Shown: piece after piece, positions 1 through 10,880 of the stretch
Numbering within the stretch: the stretch's first letter is position 1
Layout of the letters: every line of letters begins with the position of its first letter
NCBI GenBank assembly: GCA_027257055.1
Contig: JAPVLO010000133.1
Span: 6,262,001-6,326,000 of the forward strand
Origin: Cephalopachus bancanus
Lineage: Eukaryota; Chordata; Mammalia; Primates; Tarsiidae
Direction: 5' to 3'
DNA: 64,000 nt
The notes under the pieces: model-generated
The model's database searches: none
What the model was told of the DNA's origin: nothing
Seen by the model: only the letters and a program-made list of their open reading frames with translations
Made by a program: the position numbers and the translations under genes

Positions 1-205
1 GAGAAGTAGGTGGGGCTATAAGAGAACATTGTGAAGGATCCCTGTGGTGATGGGCTGTCCCGTTGTTATGGTTGTGATATGTGCTGTGATTTGAAAGATG
101 TTATCCTTGGGGACAAAGGGCGCACAGTATCTCTCTCTGTATTTCTTACACCTGTGTGTGAACTTCCAATTATCACAAAAGGAAAAATGCTCAATAAAGG
201 CAACT
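1..205 (+). repeat. old L1 3'UTR-like fragment
   Basis: The stretch 'gatgttatccttggggac' followed by a CT-rich part and an A-rich end resembles the 3'UTR of ancient mammalian L1M elements. It is highly diverged and the family call rests on memory of the consensus. From about 206 to 600 I recognise nothing. Confidence 0.35.
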
Positions 206-602
206 TTCTCCATGATTCATATGATTATCACTTTCCTGGTATCATTCAGGTGCCATAGCAAAGGATAACCACAATCTTACTTCCCATCTGTATCTCACAC
301 CATCAAATCCCAGATGAAAACTTTAGTCTTCTAAACATGCCACACGTTACTAACAGGTCCCATTTTCTTCAGGAATGGGCCCCTTTCAGCCATCTGAAGT
401 TGGATTGAAGCTGAGGGCCTGTTTGAAGGGCCACTACAAGTACTGTGGCCATGTTCCCAATCTGCAGAGTCAGAGAAAACCTTATATTTCAACACTGTAC
501 TAGGGAGCGTGAACCAGGAAGCAAAGTAAGAGATGGTAAGAGCAGAGCAGGCAAGGACAAAAGCTAATTAATAGATGATGGGCTGCCAAGGATGACTGGT
601 TA

Positions 603-1215
603 TGGTGGTCAGAATTCTAAGGACCTCCCAAGCGATCTGTCCCTGGTTATTCAACCAGACATGAATCTAGCTCTGCTGTGAAAGGACTTTGCAGGTGTAA
701 CTAAGTTTACTAATCAGCTGATCTTAAAATAGGGAGATTCTCTTGAGTTATCAAGGTAGAGTCCATCTGATCACATGTGCCCTTAGAAGAAGAGAGTCTT
801 TCCTGACTAAAGTCAAGAGTGATCAGAGAGATGTGGCAGAAGGGGAAGTCAGAGAAGGTCCAAGTACGACAAGGGTTTGGCATGTCAGTGAGTCTCAAGT
901 GCAAGGACCAGAGAGAGGCCCCTGAAAGCTAGGAGTATCCTCCGGCATAGAGCCATCAAGGAAACACAAGCCACACTCCATGAGGAACTGAATTCTTCCA
1001 ACACTATTGAGCCTGGAATCAGATTCTCCCCAGAGCACTTAAGAAAGAATATGGGCCAGCAGGCCCCTTGGTATGGGGCTTCTGAAACCCTGAGCAGAGA
1101 AACCCATCTAGTCAATCTGGACTTGTGACCTACAGAACTTGTAATAACAAATGTGCATTGCTGTAACTCACTAAGTTTGTGGCAATTTGTTACAGCAGCA
1201 ATAAAAAATGAATTC
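603..1215 (+). repeat. MLT1-like solo LTR (old endogenous retrovirus-like repeat)
   Basis: The block opens with 'ggtcagaattctaagga', carries 'aagtttactaatcagctg' in the middle and ends with 'actaagtttgtggcaattt' then 'gttacagcagcaata'. These landmarks fit old mammalian MaLR/MLT1-type LTRs. No internal coding region is attached, so it would be a solo LTR. Exact subfamily not assigned. Confidence 0.45.
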
Positions 1216-1409
1216 ATCCTAATGCCTGAAAAGAATGCAAGACTGTACGCCCAAGAAAAGAAAGGAGGAGCCATTTACCCACTGACTCCCATCTCACATC
1301 AGGGAAGGTTACCCCACAGGGCAATAATGGCCTGTATTTACCAGGGTTCTCCAGAGAATGGACATATATGGGCAGGAGGGAAAAAAAAAAAAAACCGGAA
1401 TTATTCTTT

Positions 1410-1895
1410 GGAAGACAGGCTTCCTCAATAGGTGAGTGTTCTAGGAACCCATTGGCATCAGTCGGCCAGCTAGTGCTGTTGTGAGAGACTGTCTGGCTTC
1501 AATAATTTTTTTTCTTGAGATCTTGTCACATATTTGCCCATTTCATGGTGGGTAACTTATGAGCACCTGCTTACACTGTGCTGCGTTTTCAGCAGCTTCT
1601 GACCGAACATGGCATGACACCCATGTTCCACCCTCCTTATTTAGCTGATCTTGCCCCAAGAGATTTTGTTTGTTTATTTGTTTCCTTGATGAAAAAAGTC
1701 CTCAAAGGGAAAGTTTGCTGATGTAGAAGTGAAACAAAAAGCAGCAGAAGCCCTAAAATGTATCAAAATGAACGAGTTAAAAAACTGTTGAGCAGTGGGA
1801 AAAGCATCTTGATACGTGTATTGCATCAAACGGAGAGGACTTTGAAGTTGCCCGAAGCTTAAACACGTAAGAACCAATATGCTAGTTTTTATAAG
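1410..1895 (+). mobile_element. mariner-type DNA transposon remnant (copy 1), transposase C-terminal part
   Basis: Read on the plus strand, the DNA encodes a decayed mariner transposase C-terminus: an APAYTVL-like stretch, then HGMTPMFHPPY, ADLAPRDF, and MKKVLKGK. The family signature is 'HPPYSPDLAPCDF..' followed by '..KGK', and the aspartate of LAPRD is the third catalytic acid. Stops and frameshifts break the frame. The N-terminal two thirds is absent, replaced by about 100 bp that is also found in copy 2 at 14400. It resembles Hsmar2-like rather than Hsmar1-like mariners, from memory. Confidence 0.6.
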
Positions 1896-1915
1896 TTCTG
1901 ATTTTTTGGTTTCCC

Positions 1916-2015
1916 ATATATATGTGTGTGTATACATACACACACACGTACATATATACTGATACATGTACATATATGTTTACCAAAGACATACATACAG
2001 ATATGCATGTGCACA
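1916..2015. repeat. TG/TA/CA-rich microsatellite
   Basis: Alternating 'tatatatgtgtgtgtata', 'cacacacacgtacatatat' and similar dinucleotide runs. It adjoins the end of the mariner remnant. Confidence 0.8.
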
Positions 2016-2385
2016 TGTATGTATCTTGACAGAAGGAGACACAGATAGATGTATAGAGCAAGATTCATTTTAAAGAACTGACACAATCGCAGAGGCCGAA
2101 AAGTCCAGAATCTCCCAGAAGCGCTGGCGCTGTAGTCAGAGTCCAAGGCCGTCCATGGGTCAAGTTCCTCTTCTTTAGGAGTGGTCAGTCTTTTTCTATG
2201 AAGGCATTCATTGGTGAGCTGACGCCCTGCCGCATCATGGAAGGCAGTCGACTTGACTCGAAATCTGTAGATGTAAGTACCCGTCTCTTCTAAAAATATC
2301 TTCGGAGAAATCCAGACTCTAGAATGTTTGACTAGCCATCTGGTACTGTGGCCCAGGCAAGCTGATATACACAGTTGACCATGGC

Positions 2386-3363
2386 ATTGGCCTACTTTCT
2401 GAGTTCTAAATGTACATGTGCCAGGCCATTTCCCATCCTGCCTCCCCTGACAAAGAATCAATTAAGCAGTCCCAGGCAGGAAATGCTTGAGTGTGAGGGG
2501 CTGGCCCGAGGCACAGTGCTGCCTGCTGCCCAGGTAAGAAGCTGGCGAAATGCAGGGTGCTTCCATGCTCCCTCTATGGACAGAAAGACCACAGGGGAGA
2601 CTTGGAGAAGCTTTTTTCTTCTGGTCCCTGACCAACCCTGCACCTGGCGGCGATGCTGTTGGCACAGAGGCACCGTATGGGCTAGTGCAGCCCCACTGAG
2701 CAGCACCCTGAAGTCAGCAGGATTGCAGGCAGGAGCTCTCCAGGAGGGTCACCAGGATGGAGACCAGAGTAACTGAGGTGGTGGGATGTGGTAGAGGAGA
2801 AGCCCAAGCCAAGTAGTGAGTTCCTTCACGCTCTGAAGCAAACTGGGACACAGGGCTAAGGGTAAGTGGGTGGTCTCCTTGGAGAGGATGGAGGGCCGGG
2901 GGGCACTTTCCTACCAGGGTCCATGCCTTGTTATGGCTCAGTCGTGAGGCTGACCAGGCCTCCCTGGACACGCTAAGACATTTTATTTCATGTTCTGCTT
3001 TGAATCTTAGGGTGCTCTGTCCAGAGAGGGTCTTGTCTCCCTCAGCGCTCCATTCTGAGTGGATCTTGTCTCATCTCCTTTGACACAACCTGTCATACAT
3101 GTATGTCCAAATCCAGGTCTGCAAATCCCCAGCCCAGAGGAACAATGTCTGTGGAATACAGACTGTCCTCTCCTGGGACCTGTAGCTCCCCGCCCAAGTC
3201 CACCTTCACCTGAAGGGTCACTGGGCACCATCTTCAAGAGCTGCCAACCCCTTTGTCTTCTCATTTGCTATCCTGGATCCACCAGCTACTGGTCAATAGT
3301 CTGACCTTCTCTTGCTGTTTTCTCTTCTTCTATGAAATGGTGATAATACAAATACAGACACTC
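2386..3363. other. unassigned single-copy-like sequence
   Basis: About 1 kb of moderately GC-rich DNA without a repeat I recognise. Several open frames of 60-130 codons overlap on both strands, none with a recognisable domain or bordering splice signals that I would trust, so I call no exon here. Confidence 0.4.
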
Positions 3364-3658
3364 AGCCGGACTCGGTGGCTCAGCCTGTAATTCCGCGCTT
3401 TGGGAGACTGAGGTGAGTGAATTGCCTGAGCCCGCGGGTTCGAGACCCGCCTGGGCAACTTAGTGAGACCTCATCTCTACAATAAATCAAAAAAATTAGC
3501 CGGATGTGGTAGCACGCGCCTATAGTTCCAGCTACTTGGGAGGCTGAGGCAGAAGGATCGCTGGAGCCCAGCAGGTCGAGGCTGCAGTGGCCAGGAGCGG
3601 CCACTGCACTACAGTCTGGGTGACAGAGTGAGACTCCAACTCAAAAAAAAAAAAAAAA
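3364..3658 (+). mobile_element. Alu dimer, younger type
   Basis: Starts 'gccggactcggtggctc', has the B-box-like 'gggttcgagacccgcc', a linker 'caataaatcaaaaaaatt', and a right arm ending 'gactccaactc' plus an A tail. The flanks (about 3346-3363 'atacaaatacagacactca', and 'atacaaacactcaca' after the tail) look like a slightly altered target-site duplication. Confidence 0.9.
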
Positions 3659-3671
3659 TACAAACACTCAC

Positions 3672-4010
3672 ACATCACTTGACAACAGGATTTCATTCTG
3701 GAGAGATATGTGTTGTTGGGCAATTCAATCATGTATGGACACTGGAGTGCACTTACACAAGCCTGCGGTGGGGAGCTCACCACACACCTGGCCTAGATGG
3801 GAGAGTGCCTTGCTCTGGGCTGCATACCCATGTGGCACGTCAATGTCCTCAGTACTGTAGGTAGTGGGAACACAATTGTAAGTTTCTGTGCATCTTGGCA
3901 CAGCTAGACATAGGAAAGGCACAGTCAAAATACAAGATTATAACCTTATGGGACCACCGTCCTATCTGTGGGTTGTCATTGACTGAATGCTGTTATGTGG
4001 TGCTTGACTG
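3672..4010. mobile_element. Tigger-like (TcMar) short DNA transposon
   Basis: Landmarks 'acttacacaagcct', 'gtaggtagtgggaacac', 'taaccttatgggaccacc' and the terminal 'tgcttgactg' followed by TA resemble a non-autonomous Tigger/pogo-type element with terminal 'cagtca..' repeats and TA target duplication. The left terminus is degraded. Family name not fixed. Confidence 0.45.
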
Positions 4011-4012
4011 TA

Positions 4013-5333
4013 CTTTATAAAATTGGGGTTTAGATTAAATGTGTAAATATAAGTAAAGAGTTGGGAACACGCCCAGATCAGGGCTTAAAATCAACCTAAA
4101 ATACAGCGTACTGATAAAATGAGTTATAATACAGCCATGACATAGAATATCAACCCGTCATTTAAAAATAAAGAAGACATAAAATATGCTAACGTGGAAA
4201 GATAGGGGAGCAGCTTGTACAATGTCTACACGTAACAATATGGCAAAGTAACACTGACTTCCATATGCTTGTACAGGCACAGAATATCTCAGGGAAGTTG
4301 TTCAAGAAACTAAGAGGAGCTGCTTTTCTATTTGAGGTGTAAAAACTTGGCAGAAGGCTGAATGGTGGAAGAGAGGCTTTCCACTGTATTTTTATACATT
4401 TTGAATTGAAAACTAGGTAAATGTATTACCTTCTAAAAATAGAGCAAATACTTGGAAAACAAAAGTTAAAAGGAAGGAAGAACTCCAGCTGGTTCCCTGG
4501 AGCCGGGAGCTTCAGTCCCCAGACGGGGTGCTGGGCCTGAGCTCTGGCCTCCTGTGGAGGGCTGTCAGGCTTCTGTCCTCTTGGAGAATCTTTGATGCCC
4601 TGCGGTCTTTAGAGATGCCTATCTGGGCGCCCAGAACGCCTATCCTGTGGCAAGGGTGGCACCTGCAGGACAAGCTGAGGATGTGTCGGTGTGACTATCT
4701 CTGCTGAGCAGGACACTGTGGCTGGGGCCCAGGTAGAGGTGGGGGTGTTGCTGGACTGGGAAGGTACAAGGGGCCATGGAGACACCACACACAAGGTACT
4801 CTCCAGTCAGGGTGCCCAGGAAACATCTTCCCGCCTCTGAGCTGGGCTTCCCAGCAGAGGTATGTGCTTTGCAGCATCTGAAACATGGCTCCACAGACTG
4901 CGAGGTCCATTTCTCTGAGCTGTGTCGATTGAGATGAAATGTCTGACATTCATTGATCAGCTCCTGGCATACCCAGGCATCTAGCAGCTACCAGCTGCTG
5001 GCATGGCCAGTGGCCACTGTCCACCACTATTCTCTTCGGTTGATATCCAGCTGGTGCACCCTAACCCCTGCACCGTCTTCCATCATGTCCAGCCACACAT
5101 GCACCACACAATCTGAGGTCCTGCTTCAGGGTCATAAGAAGGGCTGCTCCCTTCCAGGGCATCGCCCTGTGGCATTGAGCTTCCGAGATGCCTGCGTCCT
5201 TACCCTGGAGTCCCTCTGACTAGCAAATCCTCTCCTGTACCCTTCTCTCTCCACTAACTTATTTAAAGCAACATCTCTCTTCCGCTACAGATTTCTGTCA
5301 TATAAAAAGCACATTGGACCTAAGTCAGCAGAG
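4013..5333. other. unassigned sequence, part probably an old repeat
   Basis: 4150-4460 is AT-rich and has the look of an old LINE 3' part ('gaaagataggggagcag' to 'tacattttgaattg'). 4460-5330 is more GC-rich and shows nothing I recognise. No gene is supported. Confidence 0.35.
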
Positions 5334-5402
5334 ACTCTATCGAACTATCTATCTATCTTCCTTCTATCATATATCAACCATCTACCTCTCATCTATCTAT
5401 CC
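5334..5402. repeat. degenerate (CTAT)n microsatellite
   Basis: Runs of 'tatctatctatc' broken by other bases. It ends at the tail side of the following minus-strand Alu. Confidence 0.7.
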
Positions 5403-5406
5403 ATTT

Positions 5407-5662
5407 CTGAGTTGGGGTCTCACTCTGTCACCCAGGCTGGAGGGCAGTGGCATGATTATGGCTCCCACCTCAGTCTCCCAAATAGCTGGAACTACAGGTG
5501 CCTGCCACAACACCTGGCTACTTTTATTTTATTTTTTGTAGCGACAAGCTCTTGCTATGTTACCCAGGCTCTCTTGAACTCCTGGGCTCAAGTGATCCTC
5601 CTGCCTGGGCCTCCCAGAGTGCTGGGATGACAGGCATGGGACACCGCACTGGGTCTCATTCT
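5407..5662 (-). mobile_element. Alu dimer, old type
   Basis: On the plus strand it begins 'ttggggtctcactctgtc', passes 'ctcaagtgatcctcctgcc' and ends 'gtgctgggatgacaggca', the reverse complement of an Alu. Many changes from the younger copies suggest an AluJ-age insertion. Confidence 0.8.
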
Positions 5663-6539
5663 TTTTTTCTGATCATATAAGAAATACATAAATACGTCCT
5701 TATTGTAAAACTTTAAAAAGCTTAGAAATCTACAAAGTCCGCATCCTCCTTTGTGTTTCTATAATGCCGATGCCCCTTCTCAGATGTGGTCACTGTCAGG
5801 TGATTCAGTGGAGAAGTAGTACCCTGAAGAGGGTTATGGAAAGACATTATGGACAGCAGTCAGGGTTCACAGAAATGGAGATGGCCCCCAGGGAAGCAGA
5901 AGTGCAACCGGGAATCAGAGATCAGAGGGCCAACCACAGTGTGGAGTGGCAACGTGGGGACACCAACCCTGGGCTTGCAGAAACAACTCAGCAAGGAAGG
6001 GTTGGAGTGTGAGGGGGGCTGTGGGAAGTCAGGCCTGTGTGTGACAGCCCCTGTGGGTCCACAGGTGAGCCTCTTGATCAACTGGGGCTGCTCACGGGCA
6101 TGAGGGCAGGACTCCAGAAAGACCAGATGGACACGGAGCTAGCTCTGTCCCATGGTCCCTCACTGTTCGTGACCACAGGGACCCCTGAGAGTCATGACTG
6201 CTGCTTCATCTCTGCCTTTCAAGTCATATGCAGGTTCCCTTATGGCCAGCTCCAACAGGGATTGAAAAGAAAGGAATCAAAACCCAAAGCTGTTGGGATA
6301 CCCAACCTCTTTCAGTAAATGGGTGTGTGTGGACTCTCCATCTTTATAGCCATGGAATCACATTGTGGATTCTGTTTTCCACTCTCACAAAGTCTTTCTG
6401 GGTCAGTGGGTACATGTCAAGCACTAGGCAAGACTTTCTCTTTTCAGATTTGTACGCCCCTTAAGGCAGCCTTTCAGACCACTGGTGGCATCCTTCATGG
6501 TACATGGAATTAATCAGCATGTCAAAAGCACCATTGAAA
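5663..6539. other. unassigned single-copy-like sequence
   Basis: No repeat or gene recognised. Overlapping open frames up to 93 codons lack recognisable domains. Confidence 0.35.
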
Positions 6540-6550
6540 AGGACAGAATA

Positions 6551-6863
6551 GGCCTGGTGTGAGGGTTCATGCCTGTAATCTCAGCACTTTGGGAGACTGA
6601 AGCAAGAGGATGGCTTGGCCTAGGAGTTTGAGATCAGCCAGGGCAACATAATGAGATGCCATCTCTACAAAAAAATTTTTTAAGATAAAAAATTAGCTGG
6701 ACATGGGGGTATGCACCTGTAGTCCCAGCTATAGGGAGGCTGAGGTGGAAGGATCCCCTGAGCCAAGTCTGAAGAGCAGTGAGCCATATTGTGCTATTGC
6801 ACACCAGCTGGATGATGGAGTAAGACTCTAGCTCAAAAAATGATGGTTATAGTAATCATAGAC
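6551..6863 (+). mobile_element. Alu dimer, old type, with target-site duplication
   Basis: Begins 'ggcctggtgtgagggttc', linker 'aaaaaaattttttaag', and a decayed tail after 'tagctcaaaaaa'. A 12-bp perfect duplication 'aggacagaatag' flanks it (6540-6551 and 6864-6875), which includes about 25 bp of degraded tail. Confidence 0.85.
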
Positions 6864-6875
6864 AGGACAGAATAG

Positions 6876-7577
6876 AATAGGAAATATAAATAGAGATGCT
6901 TTTAAAATGTTTTTGTTGTTGTTGTTGTTCAGCAGTGGTTAAGGAAAACACTGCCTATGTTGCTGTTGTTGTTGTGTGTCTTTCTTTCACCCAAATCTCT
7001 CTACCCCTCATTTTTTGTTTGACTGTTTACTTTGACATAGAACCAGATTTTGGGAAAGAATGCTTTTTGAAATACAGGGAATGAGAGAGAGAGAGATGAT
7101 GACATTTACCTTTAAAAAAAACAATCATAACATGGAGAGTGCCTGTGCATCACCAGTACAAGGTACCAGTAGCACAGAGGGAGATTCTTCCTCAGCAGCT
7201 GGCATGAGAGGTGCAGAGTGATCAGAAAACCATGAGCTATAGACAGTGCAAAAAACACACCTTTGGAGAATGTAGACTCTGACAAGACGGGAAGAAGTTC
7301 ATCTTCTGAACCCACAAGCGACAGTGAAGCACCTAGTCAACACAGGCTCATTTGTGTGGGAATGGGGACCTCTAGGGAGGAATGACAGAACTGCAGAACT
7401 TTTTTTTTAAGCGCTGATCGGTTGACATCCTAGAACTGCTAACTTTGAGGTCATTTAATTCTGCCTACATGAATCCTCCTAAGACTTAGTAGTCATTTCT
7501 TACACACCAAGCAACTTTATGCATAATGGCTAATTTAATTTTGATAGCAATCTAGTGAAATAGATAGTATCACGAGT
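6876..7577. other. unassigned sequence with (GTT)n and a possible MIR scrap
   Basis: 6912-6930 is a short (GTT)n run. 7500-7570 ('atggctaatttaattttg') vaguely resembles a MIR core. Otherwise nothing is recognised. Confidence 0.3.
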
Positions 7578-7665
7578 ATATGTGTGTGTGTGCTCATGTA
7601 CGTGCACATGCAGGGGAATGTGAACATGTGTGTGTGTGCGTGCGTTCATGCCTATGTGTGTGTGA
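7578..7665. repeat. interrupted (TG)n microsatellite
   Basis: 'tatgtgtgtgtgtgctc' and 'gtgtgtgtgtgcgtgcg' stretches separated by mixed purine-pyrimidine DNA. Confidence 0.85.
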
Positions 7666-8407
7666 AGAGATGGAGATTCAGAAGGTGCAGCAGCGTGTCA
7701 ACAAGCACAAACTAGGAAGTGGAAGAGCCGCACCAGGACTCCGGACTCCCAGACTGGCAATGACTCTTATCCACCACAATGTCAGAACAGCATGAGTATC
7801 AAGTGACGTGGACTCAGCTATCACCCAGGCCATGTTCCTCATTCCTAAACAGGAAGGATGAAGGGCAGAAAAAAGTGAATTGTGGGGTCACACAGGTAGT
7901 GAAAGAACCCACTCAGCACCCATCTCTTGGTTTTCAACCCCCTCACACCCTAACAATATTCTGCTTAACAATAACATGGAAGTGTTCTGATTTCTAGCAA
8001 TATAGGAAGAGAGGTTTAAAAAGAAAAAAAAATTACTTCTTGGGGAAAAAAATAAATTTTAGATAAAATAATTACAAACAAATTTTTTAGTTTTCTAAAA
8101 AAAAAAAAACTCCTGAATTTGCAAGGTGAAAATGTTTAATATAGGAAGATATCAAAAAATCTCAGAAGACAAAAATGAGTGAACAAGGTAACCAAGAAGG
8201 TGAAAAACCTCAGAAGCTATGGACTGCTCATGGGGCACCTGTGGAATTAGGTAACCTCGTGTTTCCTAGATGGTGTGACCTCACAGGACATCAGAGCAAG
8301 AAGCAAACCTTCAGCCTGGGAGAGGAAAGTTCAGATGGGACACCACTGCACACCAGTGGGACCCCCATGGGGTAAACTGCAGCTGGAAAGGTGAGCCAAA
8401 AATGAAA
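7666..8407. other. unassigned sequence
   Basis: Contains an A-rich 8020-8110 part and no recognisable gene or family. Confidence 0.3.
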
Positions 8408-8525
8408 GTTAGACTGGCAGAGTGGCTTACACCTGGAATCCCAGCACTTGGGAAGTCACACTGGAGGATCCTGGGAGCCCAGGAGTCAAGTTACGGCGTC
8501 AGTTACAGTAAGCCATGATTACTCT
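8408..8525 (+). mobile_element. old Alu left-arm-like fragment
   Basis: 'agtggcttacacctgg', 'aatcccagcacttggg' and 'tgggagcccaggagtcaag' follow Alu left-arm order but are strongly diverged. It ends before any linker. 8526-8837 holds nothing I recognise. Confidence 0.6.
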
Positions 8526-8851
8526 ATGGATGGGAACAGTAAATATTGCCCTTTTCAAACTTGGTACTGGGCTGGGGGAAGGATGAAACGTATCCCATGA
8601 GAATTGTGTGAGTGTACATATTCCTAAAGTCAGGTTTGTTGAGGCATGGTTGCTATGGAGTGAAATTCACTCTTTCTGGTGTGTAATTTATGAATTTTGG
8701 CAAATGTCTCTTCATAGAGACGGAGAACAGGTCCACCACCCCCTTTGCAACCCCCTCATGCCATCAGCAATCAGATCTTCCTCCCACCCCAGCCTCAGCA
8801 ACCATGAGGTTTTCTGTCCCAAGAGTTTTGTAGTGTTAAGAATATCATGTC

Positions 8852-9006
8852 TAGCCGGGCATGGTAGCGCGCGCCTGTGGTTCCAGCTACTTGGAAGGCT
8901 GAGGCGGAAGGATCCCGGAGCCCAGCAGGTCGAGGCTGTGGTGCCGGAGCGGCCACTGCACTCCAGTCTGGGCGACAGAGTGAGACTCCAACTCAAAAAA
9001 AAAAAA
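8852..9006 (+). mobile_element. Alu right-arm-only insertion with perfect target-site duplication
   Basis: The element begins at the right arm ('tagccgggcatggtagcg') and ends in 'gactccaactc' plus A tail. A perfect 14-bp duplication 'aagaatatcatgtc' flanks it (8838-8851 and 9007-9020). It is therefore a genuine 5'-truncated or right-monomer insertion and not a deletion product. Confidence 0.92.
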
Positions 9007-9020
9007 AAGAATATCATGTC

Positions 9021-9590
9021 AATGGAACCACACAGTGCTGTAGTCTTCTGAGACCAGCTTCTGCCATTCAGCATAATGCCTTGGAGATATACCGGGCACT
9101 GTGTATCCAAAAGGTGTTCCTTCTTCCTGCTGAGCAATGTCCCTCTGAGTGGATTCAACATGCCCTGAGTGTGCAGGCACAGGTAAATGGTATATTGTAG
9201 ATTGGTTAAACTTCATGTTGACCTGAACATCCCCACAAATGGCTTCTTGCTCCCATCAACTCTGACTTAGTGATATTCAAACACATCAGTGAGATCCTAT
9301 CATGGCTTTTGCATGCATACTCTGCCCCGACCCCAGTAAAGGCACTGGACCCCAGCCCATCTGTTTCTGCCTTGCTGTCTCTGTCCATCTCTCCCCACTC
9401 TACCTGCTTTATCTAGCTCCTCCCACATGGCCTCTCCAAGGGGCTGGGTCTCCCATCTCTAGGACCTGGAGATGTAATAAATCCTTTAACCTCATATGCC
9501 TCTCGGACAGTCACCACTGTGGCGGTGTTGGGGTGATCTTCAAAGATTCCATAAGAGGGACTAAACCCCGCCCCTCAAGTACAACACTGG
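9021..9590. other. unassigned sequence
   Basis: No family or gene recognised. A 105-codon plus frame (9302-9619) has no recognisable domain. Confidence 0.3.
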
Positions 9591-9965
9591 AGGATATCTG
9601 GGTTGTTTCCAGTTTTTGATGATTACAAATAAAGCTGTTGTAAACACTCATAAATAGTTTTAGTGTGCTCACAGAAATAGGGTTTTCAGGCTATGCCATT
9701 TTGCATCTCTACCAGCAATGATGAGAGCTCAAGGTGCCTCCCCGTCAGCACTTGGTATTGTCAGTTTTTCAAATTATAACCATTCTAATATGCATGTAAT
9801 GATAGCTTGCTGTGCTTTCAATATGCACTTCCCTAATGACTAAGATGCTAAGGATATTTTCTTGAACTTTTCTTCCATCCATGTCTATTTGACTGAAGAA
9901 GTCTACTTGTTATTGAGTTTGAAGAGTTGTGACTGGATGTGCTTTTTTAAATTTCTTATTTTATT
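9591..9965 (-). mobile_element. ancient L1 3'-region fragment
   Basis: On the plus strand 'atatctgggttgtttccag', 'aataaagctgttgtaaac' and 'gccattttgcatctctacc' follow the reversed L1M 3' end. It is highly diverged. Confidence 0.55.
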
Positions 9966-10256
9966 TTACTTTTTTTGAGTCAGGGTCTCACTCTGTTATC
10001 CAGGCCGGAATGCAGAGGCATGATCATGGCTCACTGCAGCCTCTGACTCCTGGGCTCAAGTGAACCTCCCACCTCAGCCTCCCAGTAGCTGGGACTATAG
10101 GTGCATAGCACCGCACCCAGCTAATTTTTATTTTTTGTAGAGACAAGATCTCACTATGTTGCCCAGGTGGTCTTGAACTCCTGGGCTCAAGCCATTCTCC
10201 TGTCTCGGCCTTCCAAAACCCTGGGATTACAGGTGTGAACCACCACCCCTGGCCTA
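9966..10256 (-). mobile_element. Alu dimer, old type
   Basis: The reverse complement of an Alu: 'gtcagggtctcactctg', 'ctggctcaagcc'-type body and 'gggattacaggtgtgaacc' at the 5' end. AluJ-like by its many changes. Confidence 0.85.
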
Positions 10257-10660
10257 CATGTGCTTTTTATTTTGAAATAATTATGGATTCACATGTGACT
10301 AAAAGTAACAGAGACCCTACATGTGTCCTTTACTCAACTTTCCCCATTGCAACATGTTGCAAAGCTATAGTACTTTGTAGCAACTAAAATATTGACATTG
10401 GTACAGTAACAATACAGAACACATAATTCCACCAAAGATCTCTTCGTCACCCTTTTATAGCCATCCCCAATTTCCCTGCCGACCCTCTTCCTCTTCTCCC
10501 TCTGATTAACAGCTAATCTGTTCTTTGTTTATAAATCTGTGGCATGTCAAGAGTGCCCTAAAAATGGAGAAATACCTTGTGTAGACTTTTGGGATTTTTT
10601 TTTTTCACTTGGCATAGTTCTTGGGAGATTTATTCACATTGTTCTGTGTATCAATAGTTG
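10257..10660 (-). mobile_element. old LINE-like fragment
   Basis: 'tattttgaaataattatgg', 'ggtacagtaacaatacag' and neighbouring AT-rich DNA resemble a reversed ancient L1 3' part. The call is weak. Confidence 0.35.
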
Positions 10661-10661
10661 T

Positions 10662-10880
10662 TACTTTTTTTTTTTTTTTGAGTCGGAGTCTCACTCTGTC
10701 GCCCAGACCTGCAGTGCACTCGGCAGACCTCGACCTGCTGGGCTCCGGCGATCCTTCCGCCTCAGCCTTCCAAGTAGCCAGAATTACAGGCATGCGCTAC
10801 CACGTCCGGCTGATTTTTTTATTTATTGTAGAGATGAGGTCTCACTGCCCAGGTGGGTCTGGAACCTGCAGGCCTTTTAA
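10662..10880 (-). mobile_element. 5'-truncated Alu, younger type
   Basis: T-rich tail then 'gagtcggagtctcactctg', 'ctgggctccggcgatcc' and 'gagatgaggtctcactgcc', stopping inside the left arm near 'ctgcaggcc'. The first part of the left arm is missing. I found no clear target-site duplication. Confidence 0.8.

Larger units (their letters stand above)
1328..2385. repeat. old dispersed repeat split by a mariner insertion
   Basis: The left part has 'accagggttctccagagaa' (about 1341-1360). The right part, from about 2030 to 2385, has 'agagcaagattcatttta', 'gtccaaggccgtcc' and ends near 'cagttgaccatgg'. These are the two ends of one widespread old mammalian repeat whose name I cannot fix. The mariner remnant and a TG/TA tract sit between them, so the mariner landed in an already present repeat. 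Confidence 0.4.

Noticed and set aside
2375..2776. 133-codon plus frame in unassigned DNA
   Set aside because: A minus-strand frame overlaps, there is no recognisable domain, and I see no convincing splice sites.
8608..9161. Overlapping 147- and 149-codon frames on both strands
   Set aside because: Both run through the right-arm Alu at 8852 and its A tail; the residues there are translated Alu.
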